From contig RSEH01000179.1 of assembly GCA_006503475.1 (NCBI GenBank), positions 34,005-98,004 of the forward strand: a stretch of DNA of 64,000 bases, written 5' to 3'. Under the pieces are notes generated by a model that saw nothing but the letters and a program-made list of their open reading frames with translations, was not told the origin of the DNA and did no database searches. A program made the position numbers and the translations under genes. Positions within the stretch are counted from its first letter, which is position 1. Every line of letters begins with the position of its first letter. Source of the DNA: Stentor roeselii (lineage: Eukaryota > Ciliophora > Heterotrichea > Heterotrichida > Stentoridae). Shown here piece after piece: positions 19,649 through 29,187 of the stretch.

Positions 19649-21100
19649 CTAATTAAAAGAGAACTTGATATTATTATCAGGAACAGGGTTAATCCATTTG
19701 AATTTTCCCTGATAAGACGATTTCCAGTCATTTTGACTGTTTCCAAGCCGATAATTATGTCTTTTTAAATAATCCTCTTGATTTCTTCTCTCACATCTCG
19801 CAGTTTGATAATTATTTTTCATACTACTCGCCATTTTAACATCAACAGTTCCAGTTTTCCAATGAGTACTAAGCAAGTCAATTTTATGTCCTTTCAAAAA
19901 GTGGCTAGGGTCAGGTTGTCCTTCCCCATAATTTTTATGTTTAAAGTCATAAACAGGTCTTCCATCTCCAAGGCCATCATGATGATATCTCAACTTTTTC
20001 TCATAATTTGGGTCAAGTCGAACAGCTGGGGCAGGCTTTCCAGTCAAATTTTCATCATTCGTGGTATTATAGAACTGTTTTGAAACTCCTAAAATCACAT
20101 CACTTCTTAGTTCTTCATTTTTTGACAGTTTCGGGTTATTCACGCTTTGAGATCTATAATGATGGTTTTTTGAGTAGTTTGAAATGAAATTTTGTTTACT
20201 GTTTCCGAAAACCACGTGGTTTTCTTTCAAGTATCTTTCTTGGCTTCTTGGCTCGGCTTGGCTGTAGTTTAAACTTTCCTTTGAAGCTGATAAATAATCA
20301 GGTTTTTCAGAGTTAAATGAAAAGTGAGAGTTTTTTAAATAGGTTAATTTTTCATCTGGTAAACCTTGCTTTGACATTAGATGGGAGTGAAAAGTTGAAT
20401 ACTCGGTATTCTTGTTGTTTTTCTTATCGTTTCCTAGGATAAAGTGCTCTCTTTTTAAGTTGTTTAGCTGATTTCCAATTAGACTTCCTGGAGGACCTTG
20501 TTTTAAGAAGTATTGATTTTTTGTTGTTGATTGTTTTACTTCTGGATGAGTTCCTAATATGATGTGAGAATCTAATAAATTCTTCTCGATATCAAAAGGT
20601 TTTTCTCTTTCAACCTTTTTGAATTCTTTTTGCATTACACTAGCTTTTCCAAGTCGGTCAGTTCCCATTTCGAAATTCGTCCTTCTATTCCTCAAAGGAG
20701 TATTCGAAAACGACTCAATCCTACTCCTGCTATTATCTCTAATTTCATGACTGGTCAAATTAAACCTCATCTTCTGAGTGCCAAGTACGACACTACTAGG
20801 ATTAAGTTCTTTAATAAGCGGTTTAGGTTTAGGAGTTTCGACCTGATGCGGTCGATAATTCCTTCCAAATTCAGATCGACTTCTTCCAGCTTCCGAGCCT
20901 AACGTGAAATGCGAGGCCGTGCGACGGTTAGACCCGCCTCCTGGGGTAAAAGACGAGGACCTCGGCGTTAAAAGCGAGGTCTGAGTAGTCGAATACCCAT
21001 GACTCGTCCTTCCCAAGGCAAAGTGAGTTTTTTTGCTCTGATGTGCGAGTTGCAGTCGAGAGCGGTTGGATAAGAACTGTCCCTGCATTAAATTATTCAA
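19649..21100 (-). CDS. repeat protein, candidate ciliary microtubule-associated protein
   Basis: The 483-residue basic protein is built from about ten degenerate repeats of roughly 35-45 residues centred on L-K-x-x-H-F-x-L-G followed by a polar segment with Ser and Tyr (examples: LKREHFILGNDKKNNKN, LKENHVVFGNSKQNF, LKRHNYRLGNSQNDW, LLDSHIILGTHPEV, KKTHFALGRTSHGYST). It has no membrane segment. Repeats of this kind, short, aromatic and glycine-punctuated in a basic disordered chain, are typical of axonemal microtubule-binding or microtubule-inner proteins such as the SAXO group. The assignment to that functional class is inference. It diverges from the next gene with 55 bases between starts. 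Confidence 0.8.
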   Translation of the reverse strand: MNNLMQGQFLSNRSRLQLAHQSKKTHFALGRTSHGYSTTQTSLLTPRSSSFTPGGGSNRRTASHFTLGSEAGRSRSEFGRNYRPHQVETPKPKPLIKELNPSSVVLGTQKMRFNLTSHEIRDNSRSRIESFSNTPLRNRRTNFEMGTDRLGKASVMQKEFKKVEREKPFDIEKNLLDSHIILGTHPEVKQSTTKNQYFLKQGPPGSLIGNQLNNLKREHFILGNDKKNNKNTEYSTFHSHLMSKQGLPDEKLTYLKNSHFSFNSEKPDYLSASKESLNYSQAEPRSQERYLKENHVVFGNSKQNFISNYSKNHHYRSQSVNNPKLSKNEELRSDVILGVSKQFYNTTNDENLTGKPAPAVRLDPNYEKKLRYHHDGLGDGRPVYDFKHKNYGEGQPDPSHFLKGHKIDLLSTHWKTGTVDVKMASSMKNNYQTARCERRNQEDYLKRHNYRLGNSQNDWKSSYQGKFKWINPVPDNNIKFSFN

Positions 21101-21155
21101 ATTAGCTGAAATTATCTAAAGATGAGAATTCTAACACCCAGCATCGGTTATAAAA

Positions 21156-22493
21156 ATGACTTGTAGTCAAGATTGCAATGGTCATGGCACTTGCATGGCA
21201 CATGAATGTTCTTGTGATCTCGGTTTTTTTTCTTCTGATAAGTCAAAGAAAGACTGTGAGTCTTCAGGAAAAGATGAATGGGGAAAAGGTTGGGATTTTT
21301 TCATGATATTTTTCGGAATTTGTTTTGGGATTATTTTTCTTTGCAGTTTTTTGAAATTGAGGAGTTCTTTAAAGCAGGAAAAAACATATGACTGTAAAAA
21401 TAAATGTAAAAGACTGTTCTTAAGCCCTAAGAACTTAAGTTTGTTAGGGATTATTATCATTAGTCTGATAAAAGTGATATGGATCAGTTTTGACCCTTTG
21501 GTGTTTAAAAATAAGTCGAATCGACTTGTGGACAGGTTGCTCTTTGAGACTATTTATCCGATAATGTTCACTGTTCTTGCTTCGGTCCTGCTGGTATGGT
21601 CAGGTATGTATCAAGGTCTAAGAAACAGCAAAAGAGACCCGTTTAAATTTTTAAGCAAGTTGATTGTGGGGATCATGGTCCTCGTCTATCCTTTAACTTG
21701 GATGCTTAGCATCAATAAAGGACTTAGAAAGGAAAAAGAAGTTTCTTATTGGGTTGGGTATGTCAGTCTTGCTATTCTTTCTTCGTTTCTTTCTAGTCTT
21801 TTTATATGCTTTTTCGCTCTTTTGTATTGTCGTATCAGTAGAAGCAAAGGTGAGGAAAGTATACAAAAGAATGAAAGTGACCAAAAAATTGTTAAGTCTA
21901 TGAATGATTTCATTCAATTTCATCAAGATGTTCCGAATAGAGAATCTTTCAAACATAATTCACTTAAAACTGACTTTTTCGATAATATCAAAAGAAAAAG
22001 TGAAAAAATTGATTGGAATGAACTTGAAAGCTTTGAAATGATGAACCATAGCAGACATATAGAAGATATTGATGACCTGAAACATGAAGAAGTCAAAAAA
22101 AGTGAAAAAGAAAGTGAAAAAGAAAATAAAAAAAATTACTTGGATAAACTTACGGAGGATGATAAAAAATTGTTTAAAAAACTGCTTTTGATGACTTGCA
22201 TTTCAGGCATTTCTGGACTTCTTATAATTGCGGTAGGGACTCCTTTTACTCTTTCTAATAGCTTAGAAAATCCGATGATGACTTTTTTCGGGATTTTCTT
22301 CGCATTTTTCTTTGAATTGTGCATTTGCTTAATTATTATGCAGGCTTTTACAACACAAATTAATAAACCTGAGAAAAAAAATATTAAGCAACTTATTTAC
22401 CTGGCTCGGAAAAATCGTTCAAAGTCACCTACAATCGAATTGCCCAAAGACTTTGAAAGAATTTCGCGTCGTCTTCGACTTTATTATGTATAA
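21156..22493 (+). CDS. EGF-like/multi-pass membrane protein
   Basis: The 445-residue product begins with a compact Cys-rich EGF-like motif (CNGHGTCMAHECSCDLGF) and then has about seven hydrophobic segments: one at about 48-67, then near 95, 135, 170, 200, and a last pair around 345 and 375, separated by a long charged cytoplasmic loop rich in Lys, Glu and Ser. The N-terminal EGF-like module should be extracellular or lumenal, although no signal peptide is seen, so the first helix may act as a signal anchor. This EGF plus multi-TM layout is common among ciliate surface proteins. No enzymatic motif is visible. Confidence 0.8.
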   Translation: MTCSQDCNGHGTCMAHECSCDLGFFSSDKSKKDCESSGKDEWGKGWDFFMIFFGICFGIIFLCSFLKLRSSLKQEKTYDCKNKCKRLFLSPKNLSLLGIIIISLIKVIWISFDPLVFKNKSNRLVDRLLFETIYPIMFTVLASVLLVWSGMYQGLRNSKRDPFKFLSKLIVGIMVLVYPLTWMLSINKGLRKEKEVSYWVGYVSLAILSSFLSSLFICFFALLYCRISRSKGEESIQKNESDQKIVKSMNDFIQFHQDVPNRESFKHNSLKTDFFDNIKRKSEKIDWNELESFEMMNHSRHIEDIDDLKHEEVKKSEKESEKENKKNYLDKLTEDDKKLFKKLLLMTCISGISGLLIIAVGTPFTLSNSLENPMMTFFGIFFAFFFELCICLIIMQAFTTQINKPEKKNIKQLIYLARKNRSKSPTIELPKDFERISRRLRLYYV

Positions 22494-22562
22494 TTCGATG
22501 ACGGAGGCAATCTTGAGCTTCGATGAATTTATTCAAATTAATTTAAATAAACGTTAGTAAAA

Positions 22563-24416
22563 ATGAAATCTCATGAACTCACTCTTATTCGAACTGAAGG
22601 CCTTGATACTAAAGAACTGGAGTTTTTTATTTATATTGGAAGAGACTGCTACGGTGTACTTGAACTGAATGGTAATAACTTGCAAAAATCTTTGTTACTT
22701 CCGGCGTATGGAAGACTTGGGATTCGGGTTTGTCAGGGCAAGATTCTTGTTGGAGAAACCTTTGTTGATATCTTGTCGCTTGAGCAAAATGGACTTCAGT
22801 GGCTTCCTGTCTTGTCTTGTGACTCGGAACCAATTTTCGAATTACCTGATGAAGTTCCTTGTCCTAGGGTACTTATTTCGATTTATTCTAGTAAGACTAA
22901 AAATCCTGGACGGCCTGTTGAAGGGCTAAGGTTTCAGTTACCAGTTGCTAAAGAGCCAGAAGAAATGGAAAAACTTGAACTTCTCCAAAGTTTCGAAGAA
23001 ACCTCTCCAAAAAGCCAAGTAGAGAAATCCTCTGAGCCAATCCCAATCATCACCGCTGAAAACCCCTCAGAAAATCCTTTAAACCTAAAAAACTCCTCAG
23101 AACCCCTAGAATCCAAAAAACAAGTTTCACTCACCCAATCAAAAACTCAAGAACAATCAAAAACCTTCGAAATCCCAAAAAACCTTCAAAACTCTCCAAC
23201 TTTTCCAAACTCAATCAAAAAATCCGAAAATCCTCTTCACTTTTCTAATGAAAACATTGAAAACCTAGAAGAAATGCTTGAAAACTTGAGCCAAAATCTT
23301 CACAAATCAGAAAAAAAGAACCTTCAAAAAAAAAGAACAATTCGAGATCTTCAGTTAAAACTTTCAATTTTACACGAAAAGTGTAAAACCCTAGAAAAAA
23401 GTGAAGATCTTCGAATAAATCAATATTTGACTGAAAAAATTCTGGTCTCAGAAGAAAAAACTTTGGAAATGCAAGAAACAATTGAAAGTCAAAAATTTCA
23501 AATATCTGAACTTCAGGCTGTTATTTCTAATCAAAGCGCTTTACTGAGTGACAAAGAAGACCTGATCATTCAGCAAGAGTGTCTTTTGAATGAGCAAGAC
23601 TCCATCATCAAAGAACTTGAATCAAGTCAGTCAGAGTTCGAGTTTATCTTAAACGAGAAGGTTAAAGAAAGTAACCAAATCGAGCTCTCATTGAAAGAAA
23701 CTATAAAATCTCTCGAATCTCGTCTCAAGGAAAGTGTCAAGTCCTTAGACCTGCTCGAGTCAACTTTCAAAGAAACTACTTCAAAAGCCATAAACTTAGA
23801 AATCGCTTTATACGAACTTCAACAACAAGGAAAGCCTCTTCAAGATAAAGAACCTTGCCCAAGTTGTGAAAAGTTCCAAGTTGAAATCAAAGGACACTTG
23901 GAAAACACGAAAAGACTTTACCAGTCAATTGAAATCACGACAGAAAAACTAAATACTTCTGAATTCCACAATCAAGAACTGATCATCATAAACCAAGACC
24001 TAACCCAAGAGAACCAGTTATTAAAAAGCAATAATTTTAACCAGTTCCCTGAAATTCAGTCCCCTAAAGACTTTTCCTTATCCCTTCTCCTTTCAAACAA
24101 CCTTCCAAACGACGAGATAGACGATCTTTTCCAACATCTCTTTCCTTTAACCTACTCCAGAAGTTTAAAATTATTACCTCAAGTCTACCTTCTCTCAAAC
24201 AAAAAGGTAAAAATAACAAAAACCTCAGAAAAGTTGCATTTTTTTCAAGACAACCAAGAAATTTCAATATCCGAGACAGAATCTACTTTAAAACATGAAA
24301 AAAACAGCTTAAGTCTTGAAGACGTAAGCAACCAACTTGAGTACAAGTCTCAAAACCTGATCCACAGCCGGGCAACCCGTGAAAACAAGCTGCGAGTGCT
24401 GACAAAGCAATGGTGA
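22563..24416 (+). CDS. C2-like domain plus coiled-coil protein
   Basis: A 617-residue protein ending at a TGA stop. The first 115 residues have alternating hydrophobic strands (TLIRTEGL, FFIYIGRDCYGVLE, ILVGETFVDILSL, RVLISIY) in the pattern of a C2 domain. A Ser/Pro/Lys-rich linker (about 120-235) follows, then long heptad-containing helices rich in Glu, Lys, Leu and Gln (about 235-480) and a CPSCEK pair of cysteines near 428. The C-terminal 100 residues are more globular. Ciliary or basal-body proteins often combine a C2-type domain with coiled coils, but the specific identity is unknown. It converges with the EF-hand gene by 15 bases. Confidence 0.8.
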   Translation: MKSHELTLIRTEGLDTKELEFFIYIGRDCYGVLELNGNNLQKSLLLPAYGRLGIRVCQGKILVGETFVDILSLEQNGLQWLPVLSCDSEPIFELPDEVPCPRVLISIYSSKTKNPGRPVEGLRFQLPVAKEPEEMEKLELLQSFEETSPKSQVEKSSEPIPIITAENPSENPLNLKNSSEPLESKKQVSLTQSKTQEQSKTFEIPKNLQNSPTFPNSIKKSENPLHFSNENIENLEEMLENLSQNLHKSEKKNLQKKRTIRDLQLKLSILHEKCKTLEKSEDLRINQYLTEKILVSEEKTLEMQETIESQKFQISELQAVISNQSALLSDKEDLIIQQECLLNEQDSIIKELESSQSEFEFILNEKVKESNQIELSLKETIKSLESRLKESVKSLDLLESTFKETTSKAINLEIALYELQQQGKPLQDKEPCPSCEKFQVEIKGHLENTKRLYQSIEITTEKLNTSEFHNQELIIINQDLTQENQLLKSNNFNQFPEIQSPKDFSLSLLLSNNLPNDEIDDLFQHLFPLTYSRSLKLLPQVYLLSNKKVKITKTSEKLHFFQDNQEISISETESTLKHEKNSLSLEDVSNQLEYKSQNLIHSRATRENKLRVLTKQW

Positions 24417-24431
24417 ACTATATAAACTAAA

Positions 24432-25345
24432 TTAATGGTTTTCCGAAATATTCGCTGCAAGGTTCTCCGGAAGTAAATGCGCGACTTCTTTTCCAATCTG
24501 CCTAAGACGCATCGCTGTGTAAGTAAAAACATTATCAGCGTCGATTTTCTTAGTGATGATCTCCGTGTATATAATTTGAAAAGCAAGAGAAATTCCTGTT
24601 TCTTGAAGATACTTCTCAAAAAGCTGAAGTTGTTTATCAACCTGTGCTTCGACTTTTTCAGCTTTTTCAGCTTTTTCACTTTTTCTGATTTTTCTGATTT
24701 TTTTGAGTCGTTTTCAGGGTGTTCGAGTTTTTGGATGGAAAGCTGAATTATTCCTTTAACCAGAACGACGAACTCTTGAACTGAAACTTTTCCGTCTTTG
24801 TTTCGGTCGATTGAGGAAAGGACTTCTTTTATTTGAGATGTTGAAGGCTTTGGGAAGTTCAAAGCTGAACTGACTTTTGTGAGGACCTTTGAAAGTTCTT
24901 TCTCGTCGATAAAGCTGGACTTGTCAGTGTCGGCATCGGCGAAAGCGTTTCCTGAGACTGTGTTCAGTTGACGCTCGTCTTTTAAGAGCTTTTTTAGAGC
25001 TTCGAGCTTTTTTGACTCTTCGGTTTCGGGAGGGTTCGGAGGAGGATTTGAGTTGTTTTCTAGTTTTTGGATGGTTAATTGGATCACTCCTTTTAAGAGG
25101 ATCAGGAACTCTTGGATTGAGACTTTTCCGTCTTTGTTCTTGTCGATTGAACTTAACACTTCTTTTATTTGGGATGACGAGGGCTTTGGAAAGTTTAGAG
25201 CGGAACTTACCTTTGTTAGGACTTTTGTTAGCTCTTTTTCGTCGATGAAACCTGATTTGTCGGAGTCAGCTTCATTGAAAGCATTAGTAGCCACAGCATT
25301 TAACTGTCTTTCATCTCTTAATAGTTTTCTCAAGGCTTCAGCCAT
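24432..25345 (-). CDS. duplicated EF-hand protein whose frame requires a -1 shift
   Basis: The N-terminal 220 residues contain two near-identical copies of a two-EF-hand unit of about 110 residues, each with a first loop (DSDKSGFIDEKE or DTDKSSFIDEKE) and a second (DKNKDGKVSIQE or DRNKDGKVSVQE). After IQKLEHPENDSKK the same frame turns into implausible Arg/Phe-rich sequence that runs into the neighbouring gene. The -1 frame instead reads AEKVEAQVDKQLQLFEKYLQ, then a coherent helical domain (ETGISLAFQIIYTEIITKK, FTYTAMRLRQIGKEV) ending at TAA 24432-24434. The switch can be made at an A7 run (plus 24698-24704) giving 304 residues. No GT..AG intron of 14-17 nt explains it. It is either a homopolymer error, a real frameshift allele, or programmed -1 slippage. 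Confidence 0.8.
24698..24704 (-). other. A AAA AAA heptamer at frame switch
   Basis: On the coding strand the run of seven A reads TCA AAA AAA in the upstream frame, which is the phase of a classical -1 slippery heptamer (X XXY YYZ). The upstream frame is closed to the -1 direction by a TGA 15 bases before the run, so the switch must be here or shortly after. Confidence 0.5.
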
Positions 25346-25484
25346 TTTTGCAAGGAAGAAGAAAAGAGAAGTTTTTCAACAAGAAAGATAACTGAAAAGC
25401 TTTAAAGTTAAAATTTTCAAATAACTCACCAAAATCTTTGAAATTTCGAGTTAACTTAAAAATGAAACAATTTTGAGTAAATCA

Positions 25485-25763
25485 TTAATTGTTATCCTGA
25501 CTCGACAGTTTTGAAAACCTTCCTCGGTTTAGAACTGGCGAAAAAGTTTTAGTGAACCTTGAATGAGCACTTTGGCGCTTGGGTGATCTGGTCACTGAAA
25601 GAGTTCCTGTAAGTCTTACACCAGAGAGTTTTGGAAGGCCGTAGTCTTTTAATTGAAGGCTATCTCTGGTGAATTTTCCCATGCAAGAATTAGTTGTTTT
25701 TTTTACTGGAACTAGCTGAGTCATCTTATTCCAAGCGACCCAAGGTAGACTATCGTGATTCAT
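25485..25763 (-). CDS. small basic hypothetical protein (92 residues)
   Basis: The frame starts MNHDSLPWVAWNKMTQLVP and is rich in Ser, Lys, Arg and Thr, with no membrane segment or domain seen. It lies 17 bases downstream of the cyclin gene on the same strand and 139 bases from the next. Size and composition would suit a small ciliary or regulatory protein, but identity is unknown. Confidence 0.55.
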   Translation of the reverse strand: MNHDSLPWVAWNKMTQLVPVKKTTNSCMGKFTRDSLQLKDYGLPKLSGVRLTGTLSVTRSPKRQSAHSRFTKTFSPVLNRGRFSKLSSQDNN

Positions 25764-25780
25764 TTATAACCTAATCATTA

Positions 25781-26857
25781 TTAATTTACTCTATTCCCCT
25801 CATTCTGCAAAAACTCAAGAAACCTGGGGTTAAAAGTTTGAACAGCCAAGAATTCCTCATAATTAACCTGCATATCCCTTACATAATCCTCAGCATTATC
25901 AAACCTTTCAAATTCACTCGAGAATTCAAACTGATCAAAACAATGAATAAACCTGAGTTCCGCCGCAATTTGTTCAGAAGACTGTATTTCAACAGTTCCA
26001 GCTAAAAACTTGCAAAGAAGAGTTTCAACAAGTGTCTGATGTTCCTGCATATCAGGCATGAAGTCAATAGGTGGAAACAATTCAAAATTGCTAAGAATAA
26101 ACCATTTGTATACCATCGCATACAAAATAGCAGCAATCAAGTACAAAGGACGATATTGATGAATTGAAAAGTCAAGAGTGCTGATGTCCAGAAGCTCCAT
26201 GCTCTGGATATAGCGAATATAAGAGTTTTTGTTCTGTTCTTTAAAAGTTATTAACACCCTGGCCAAACGTTCCTCACATCCAGTCATCTGCGATATGGTC
26301 TCGGAGAAGACGGATTTAAGGAAATAGTCCCATTCTTTTAATAACGAGTTTAACCAGTTGTAATAAGTTGCAGGGTAAAGCTGCCATTTAAGCTTTGGAA
26401 GAATTTCACTTTCTTTTTGTTTGATTTGAGTCACTGTGAAGGTGTTACTTGTTGTTTTAGAAAACTCGTCTATTGGGTAGCTGTAGATTTCTTCACGTTT
26501 TACTGAAAGGTATAAACAGGTTATTCCTATCAGTTGAAGGTCACTTTGACTTGCTTTCATGCATGATAAAACTCGGTCTATTGTTGAAAGAGTTAGATAA
26601 TATGTTTCACGCTTTAGGTGGAAGGCTGAGCTCACCTCGAGTAACCAGTTTAGTAAAATTACTCGCATCATTGGAGTTATTTCGCTTTGGGACTCGAAAT
26701 AGTTCGGGTTTGGCTTGTAGGAAGAGTCGTTTTGAGATAAATCGCGGAAATAATCAACCAGATTGCTTTTCCATGAATCTTCCTCACTACGTGGAGAGAC
26801 TTCGGAGAAGTCTAGAACTTCGCTTGTAGTAAGTTCAGACTCAGCGTTTTCACCCAT
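25781..26857 (-). CDS. cyclin
   Basis: The 358-residue protein contains a cyclin box starting near residue 60: MRVILLNWLLEV corresponds to the MRAILVDWL signature, followed by LKRETYYLTLSTIDRVLS, LQLIGITCLYLSVKREE (the conserved Lys and Glu that contact the CDK) and the end of the N-box at SEILPKLKWQL. The second cyclin fold is more divergent (YNWLNSLLKEW onward). Features are closest to A/B/E-type mitotic or S-phase cyclins; no destruction box is clear in the short acidic N-terminus. It should activate a CDK partner. Confidence 0.9.
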   Translation of the reverse strand: MGENAESELTTSEVLDFSEVSPRSEEDSWKSNLVDYFRDLSQNDSSYKPNPNYFESQSEITPMMRVILLNWLLEVSSAFHLKRETYYLTLSTIDRVLSCMKASQSDLQLIGITCLYLSVKREEIYSYPIDEFSKTTSNTFTVTQIKQKESEILPKLKWQLYPATYYNWLNSLLKEWDYFLKSVFSETISQMTGCEERLARVLITFKEQNKNSYIRYIQSMELLDISTLDFSIHQYRPLYLIAAILYAMVYKWFILSNFELFPPIDFMPDMQEHQTLVETLLCKFLAGTVEIQSSEQIAAELRFIHCFDQFEFSSEFERFDNAEDYVRDMQVNYEEFLAVQTFNPRFLEFLQNEGNRVN

Positions 26858-27912
26858 TTATGTTTATCATATAAAGATTTTCAGGTGGTGGTTTGTGTTT
26901 AGAGTTTTTGTTGAGATTGAGGGAAAATTAGTGAGTTGAAATGATTTTAGAGCTTTTATTGGGTATTAAGGTTTGGTGTCTTTTTGAGTAAAGATGTGAT
27001 TTAAACCATCTTGAGTTTTATTTAAAATATGTTATATTAATAATGGGTTTATTATTGTAAAGCTATTATGAAACTAATATTTCATTGTTTATAATTATTT
27101 ATTATTACTAGAAAAAGGATCTCACTTTATTCATCTAGCAGAGATTTTTGGGAAAGTCTTATAAAGATTGAAGATAGAAAATCTTTAAGTTTACTTTGAG
27201 ATGTTGAAATTGAATTACATAAAATTGATAGTCTAAGTCGTTTTCTCTCTGAACAGAAAAGTTTCTTGGTTCTAATACAGAAATTACTGCAAGCTTCGAA
27301 GACTCATCAAGTTCAAATATTTGAAATATTTTCATCTTTTCTGAAACAAATTTTGCAGATCGGATCTTATTCTTATGAAGTCAAAAAAAGCGAAACTTGA
27401 AATACAAGAAAAGTAAAGTGTTGTAAACTTAAAGTAATCCTAGAAGATATTCATAGGGATAAGCTTCACTAGTCAAATCAGGCCGTGGGTTCATTAAAAA
27501 TTCATCAAAGAAAAAACTGTTTCGAATTGGTCAAGTTGATTTTAAGATAAACAATTTTAATCGTATTATTAATCTGATATTGTGTATATATTATTAGAGA
27601 TAATATTTGGGTTTTGAAGTAAATTGAAGCTAGATTTTATTATAAAAATTAATAAGAATTATGAAGGCTCTTAGCTTATAATAATTTTAGGAAGGGTGGC
27701 TGCGAATTTTTATTTTCTATCTATAAATGGTTTTCGATTAGAACTTCCAATAATGGTACTATAATATTTTAAATAAGAAATTGAAACCAGATTTTTAAAG
27801 TAGAACACCAGAATGGAACACCCTAGAATGAAACAAAATCCCAAATCTAAACAAAATTCATTCACACCTAATAAACTTCAGTTAATAAATTCCACATAAA
27901 AAATATATAAAT
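26858..27912. other. intergenic stretch, possibly with decayed coding sequence
   Basis: About 1 kb between a minus-strand and a plus-strand gene. Most of it is AT-rich with no recognised element. From 27095 to 27397 one plus-strand frame is open except for one TGA at 27197-27199 and reads like a helical protein (for example FLSEQKSFLVLIQKLLQASK), but has no start codon or neighbouring exon. This could be a decayed gene or chance. Confidence 0.5.
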
Positions 27913-28491
27913 ATGCGACCAACTCTCCTAAACTTCCGTAGTCCCAAAGAGCGAACCCCCTTCAGCTTTTATTCAAGACAGACCTATGACGGTCGTTCTC
28001 TTTCCTTTTGTTCTCCAAAAGGTTCAGGTAAGACAAGCACGTTCAATAATGAAAAACGATTTAACTGGTACAGGTCTTTAAAAGGCACTTCATACCCAGT
28101 AGGTCCAGGGTCTTACAGTCCATCAGTGACAAGAAAGGGAAAGTTTAAAATAACATCAATTGTTCCTTATAAAAAGCTCTACGGCCTCAACAACCAAAAT
28201 TGTGAAGGCTACGAGATGGTCGGCGATCAAATAGTCCCAGATCACGAGTTTCTAATGAAAACTCATAAAAGGACACATTTCGGGTCTGACCCGAAACTCT
28301 CTACAAAGCAAAACACTTCAAATGACTCACAAACTTCAACTTTCTCTAAGAGAATGACTCCTGATCCTATCCTTTCAAGACATAAAGTCTCGAAACCTCA
28401 GAATTCGACAAGGTCGAGGACTGGAACTCAGAAAAACTTCAAAGTAGTTAGAAAACTGGAAAAGATACTGAAAAGTAGGGTCTATCGTTAA
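27913..28491 (+). CDS. hypothetical basic protein with one PG-rich motif
   Basis: A 192-residue, basic, Ser/Thr/Lys-rich protein. It contains SYPVGPGSYSPS, which matches the PGPG-x-Y core of sperm-tail PG-rich (SHIPPO) repeats, and also a GSGK sequence that is not in a P-loop context. The rest is low-complexity and likely disordered. A microtubule-associated or axonemal role is possible from the PG-rich motif but rests on one copy. Confidence 0.65.
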   Translation: MRPTLLNFRSPKERTPFSFYSRQTYDGRSLSFCSPKGSGKTSTFNNEKRFNWYRSLKGTSYPVGPGSYSPSVTRKGKFKITSIVPYKKLYGLNNQNCEGYEMVGDQIVPDHEFLMKTHKRTHFGSDPKLSTKQNTSNDSQTSTFSKRMTPDPILSRHKVSKPQNSTRSRTGTQKNFKVVRKLEKILKSRVYR

Positions 28492-28523
28492 TAGATTGTC
28501 GTATTATAAAATGAATTTATTAC

Positions 28524-29150
28524 TTAGATATAGTCTAAATCTTCTGGAATGCCGAAATGAGCGGAAAAATCTGAATTTGAAATATGAGGCATTTTATTCT
28601 GAAGAAATTTCTTTGCCATGAAAATCCTGTCAGTGTATAAATTCGCCATTTCAGAAGATTCTTTTACTTTTTCACAGCATTCATCATAATAAACTCTTGT
28701 GCAACTTCTTAAAGAATCTTTAAGCTTAGTAGATTGATTGAGCTGCTCAGTTAAACTTCTAAGTTCATCTAAACAAGTGATTCTTTCACTAGTCTCCGGT
28801 TTCTCTATTAACTGATTTTCAATGAACTGATTCAGGAATTTCTTTTGTGTCTTGCTTTCCATTATAGAAGATTTCAAAGATTCGAGTTGACTTATGCGAT
28901 TTTGACGAGCTTTTGATGGAAGTGCCCATAAAAAGTTTCCTATTCCGATTTTATCAGTTTCGACTAAATTATCATCAAGTAAGCTTTGAACGAGGTCCTT
29001 GACTTGCATGGGATTAAGTCCAGCTTTAGATGAAAGACTTTCGATTTCTTTTAAGTTGAATACTTCTTTCTAAGTATTTTTTACCTTTGAGTGAAAGATT
29101 TGTAAGATTTTTTGCCGCTTTTCTTCTAGAGAAAGTCCCTTTTTTCCCAT
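28524..29150 (-). CDS. MND1: meiotic nuclear division protein 1 homologue
   Basis: Two exons (29085-29150 and 28524-29069) joined across a 15-nt intron (GTAAAAAATACTTAG) yield 203 residues. The N-terminus MGKKGLSLEEKRQKILQIF and the winged-helix region (FNLKEIESLSSKAGLN, then VQSLLDDNLVETDKIG and NFLWALPSKA) match MND1, as do the central coiled coil and the C-terminal end HFGIPEDLDYI. MND1 works with HOP2 to stimulate RAD51/DMC1 strand invasion in meiosis, so its presence indicates a retained sexual (micronuclear meiosis) programme. Length is that of the family. It diverges from the next gene with 37 bases between starts. Confidence 0.95.
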
Positions 29151-29187
29151 ATTTTATTTATTGCCTTGTTGAGAACTTTATTATTTT

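Noticed and set aside
24350-24690. Arg/Phe-rich C-terminus of the EF-hand frame
   Set aside because: It is an out-of-frame reading after the A7 run, overlaps the neighbouring gene's coding end and has implausible composition; the -1 frame is coherent.
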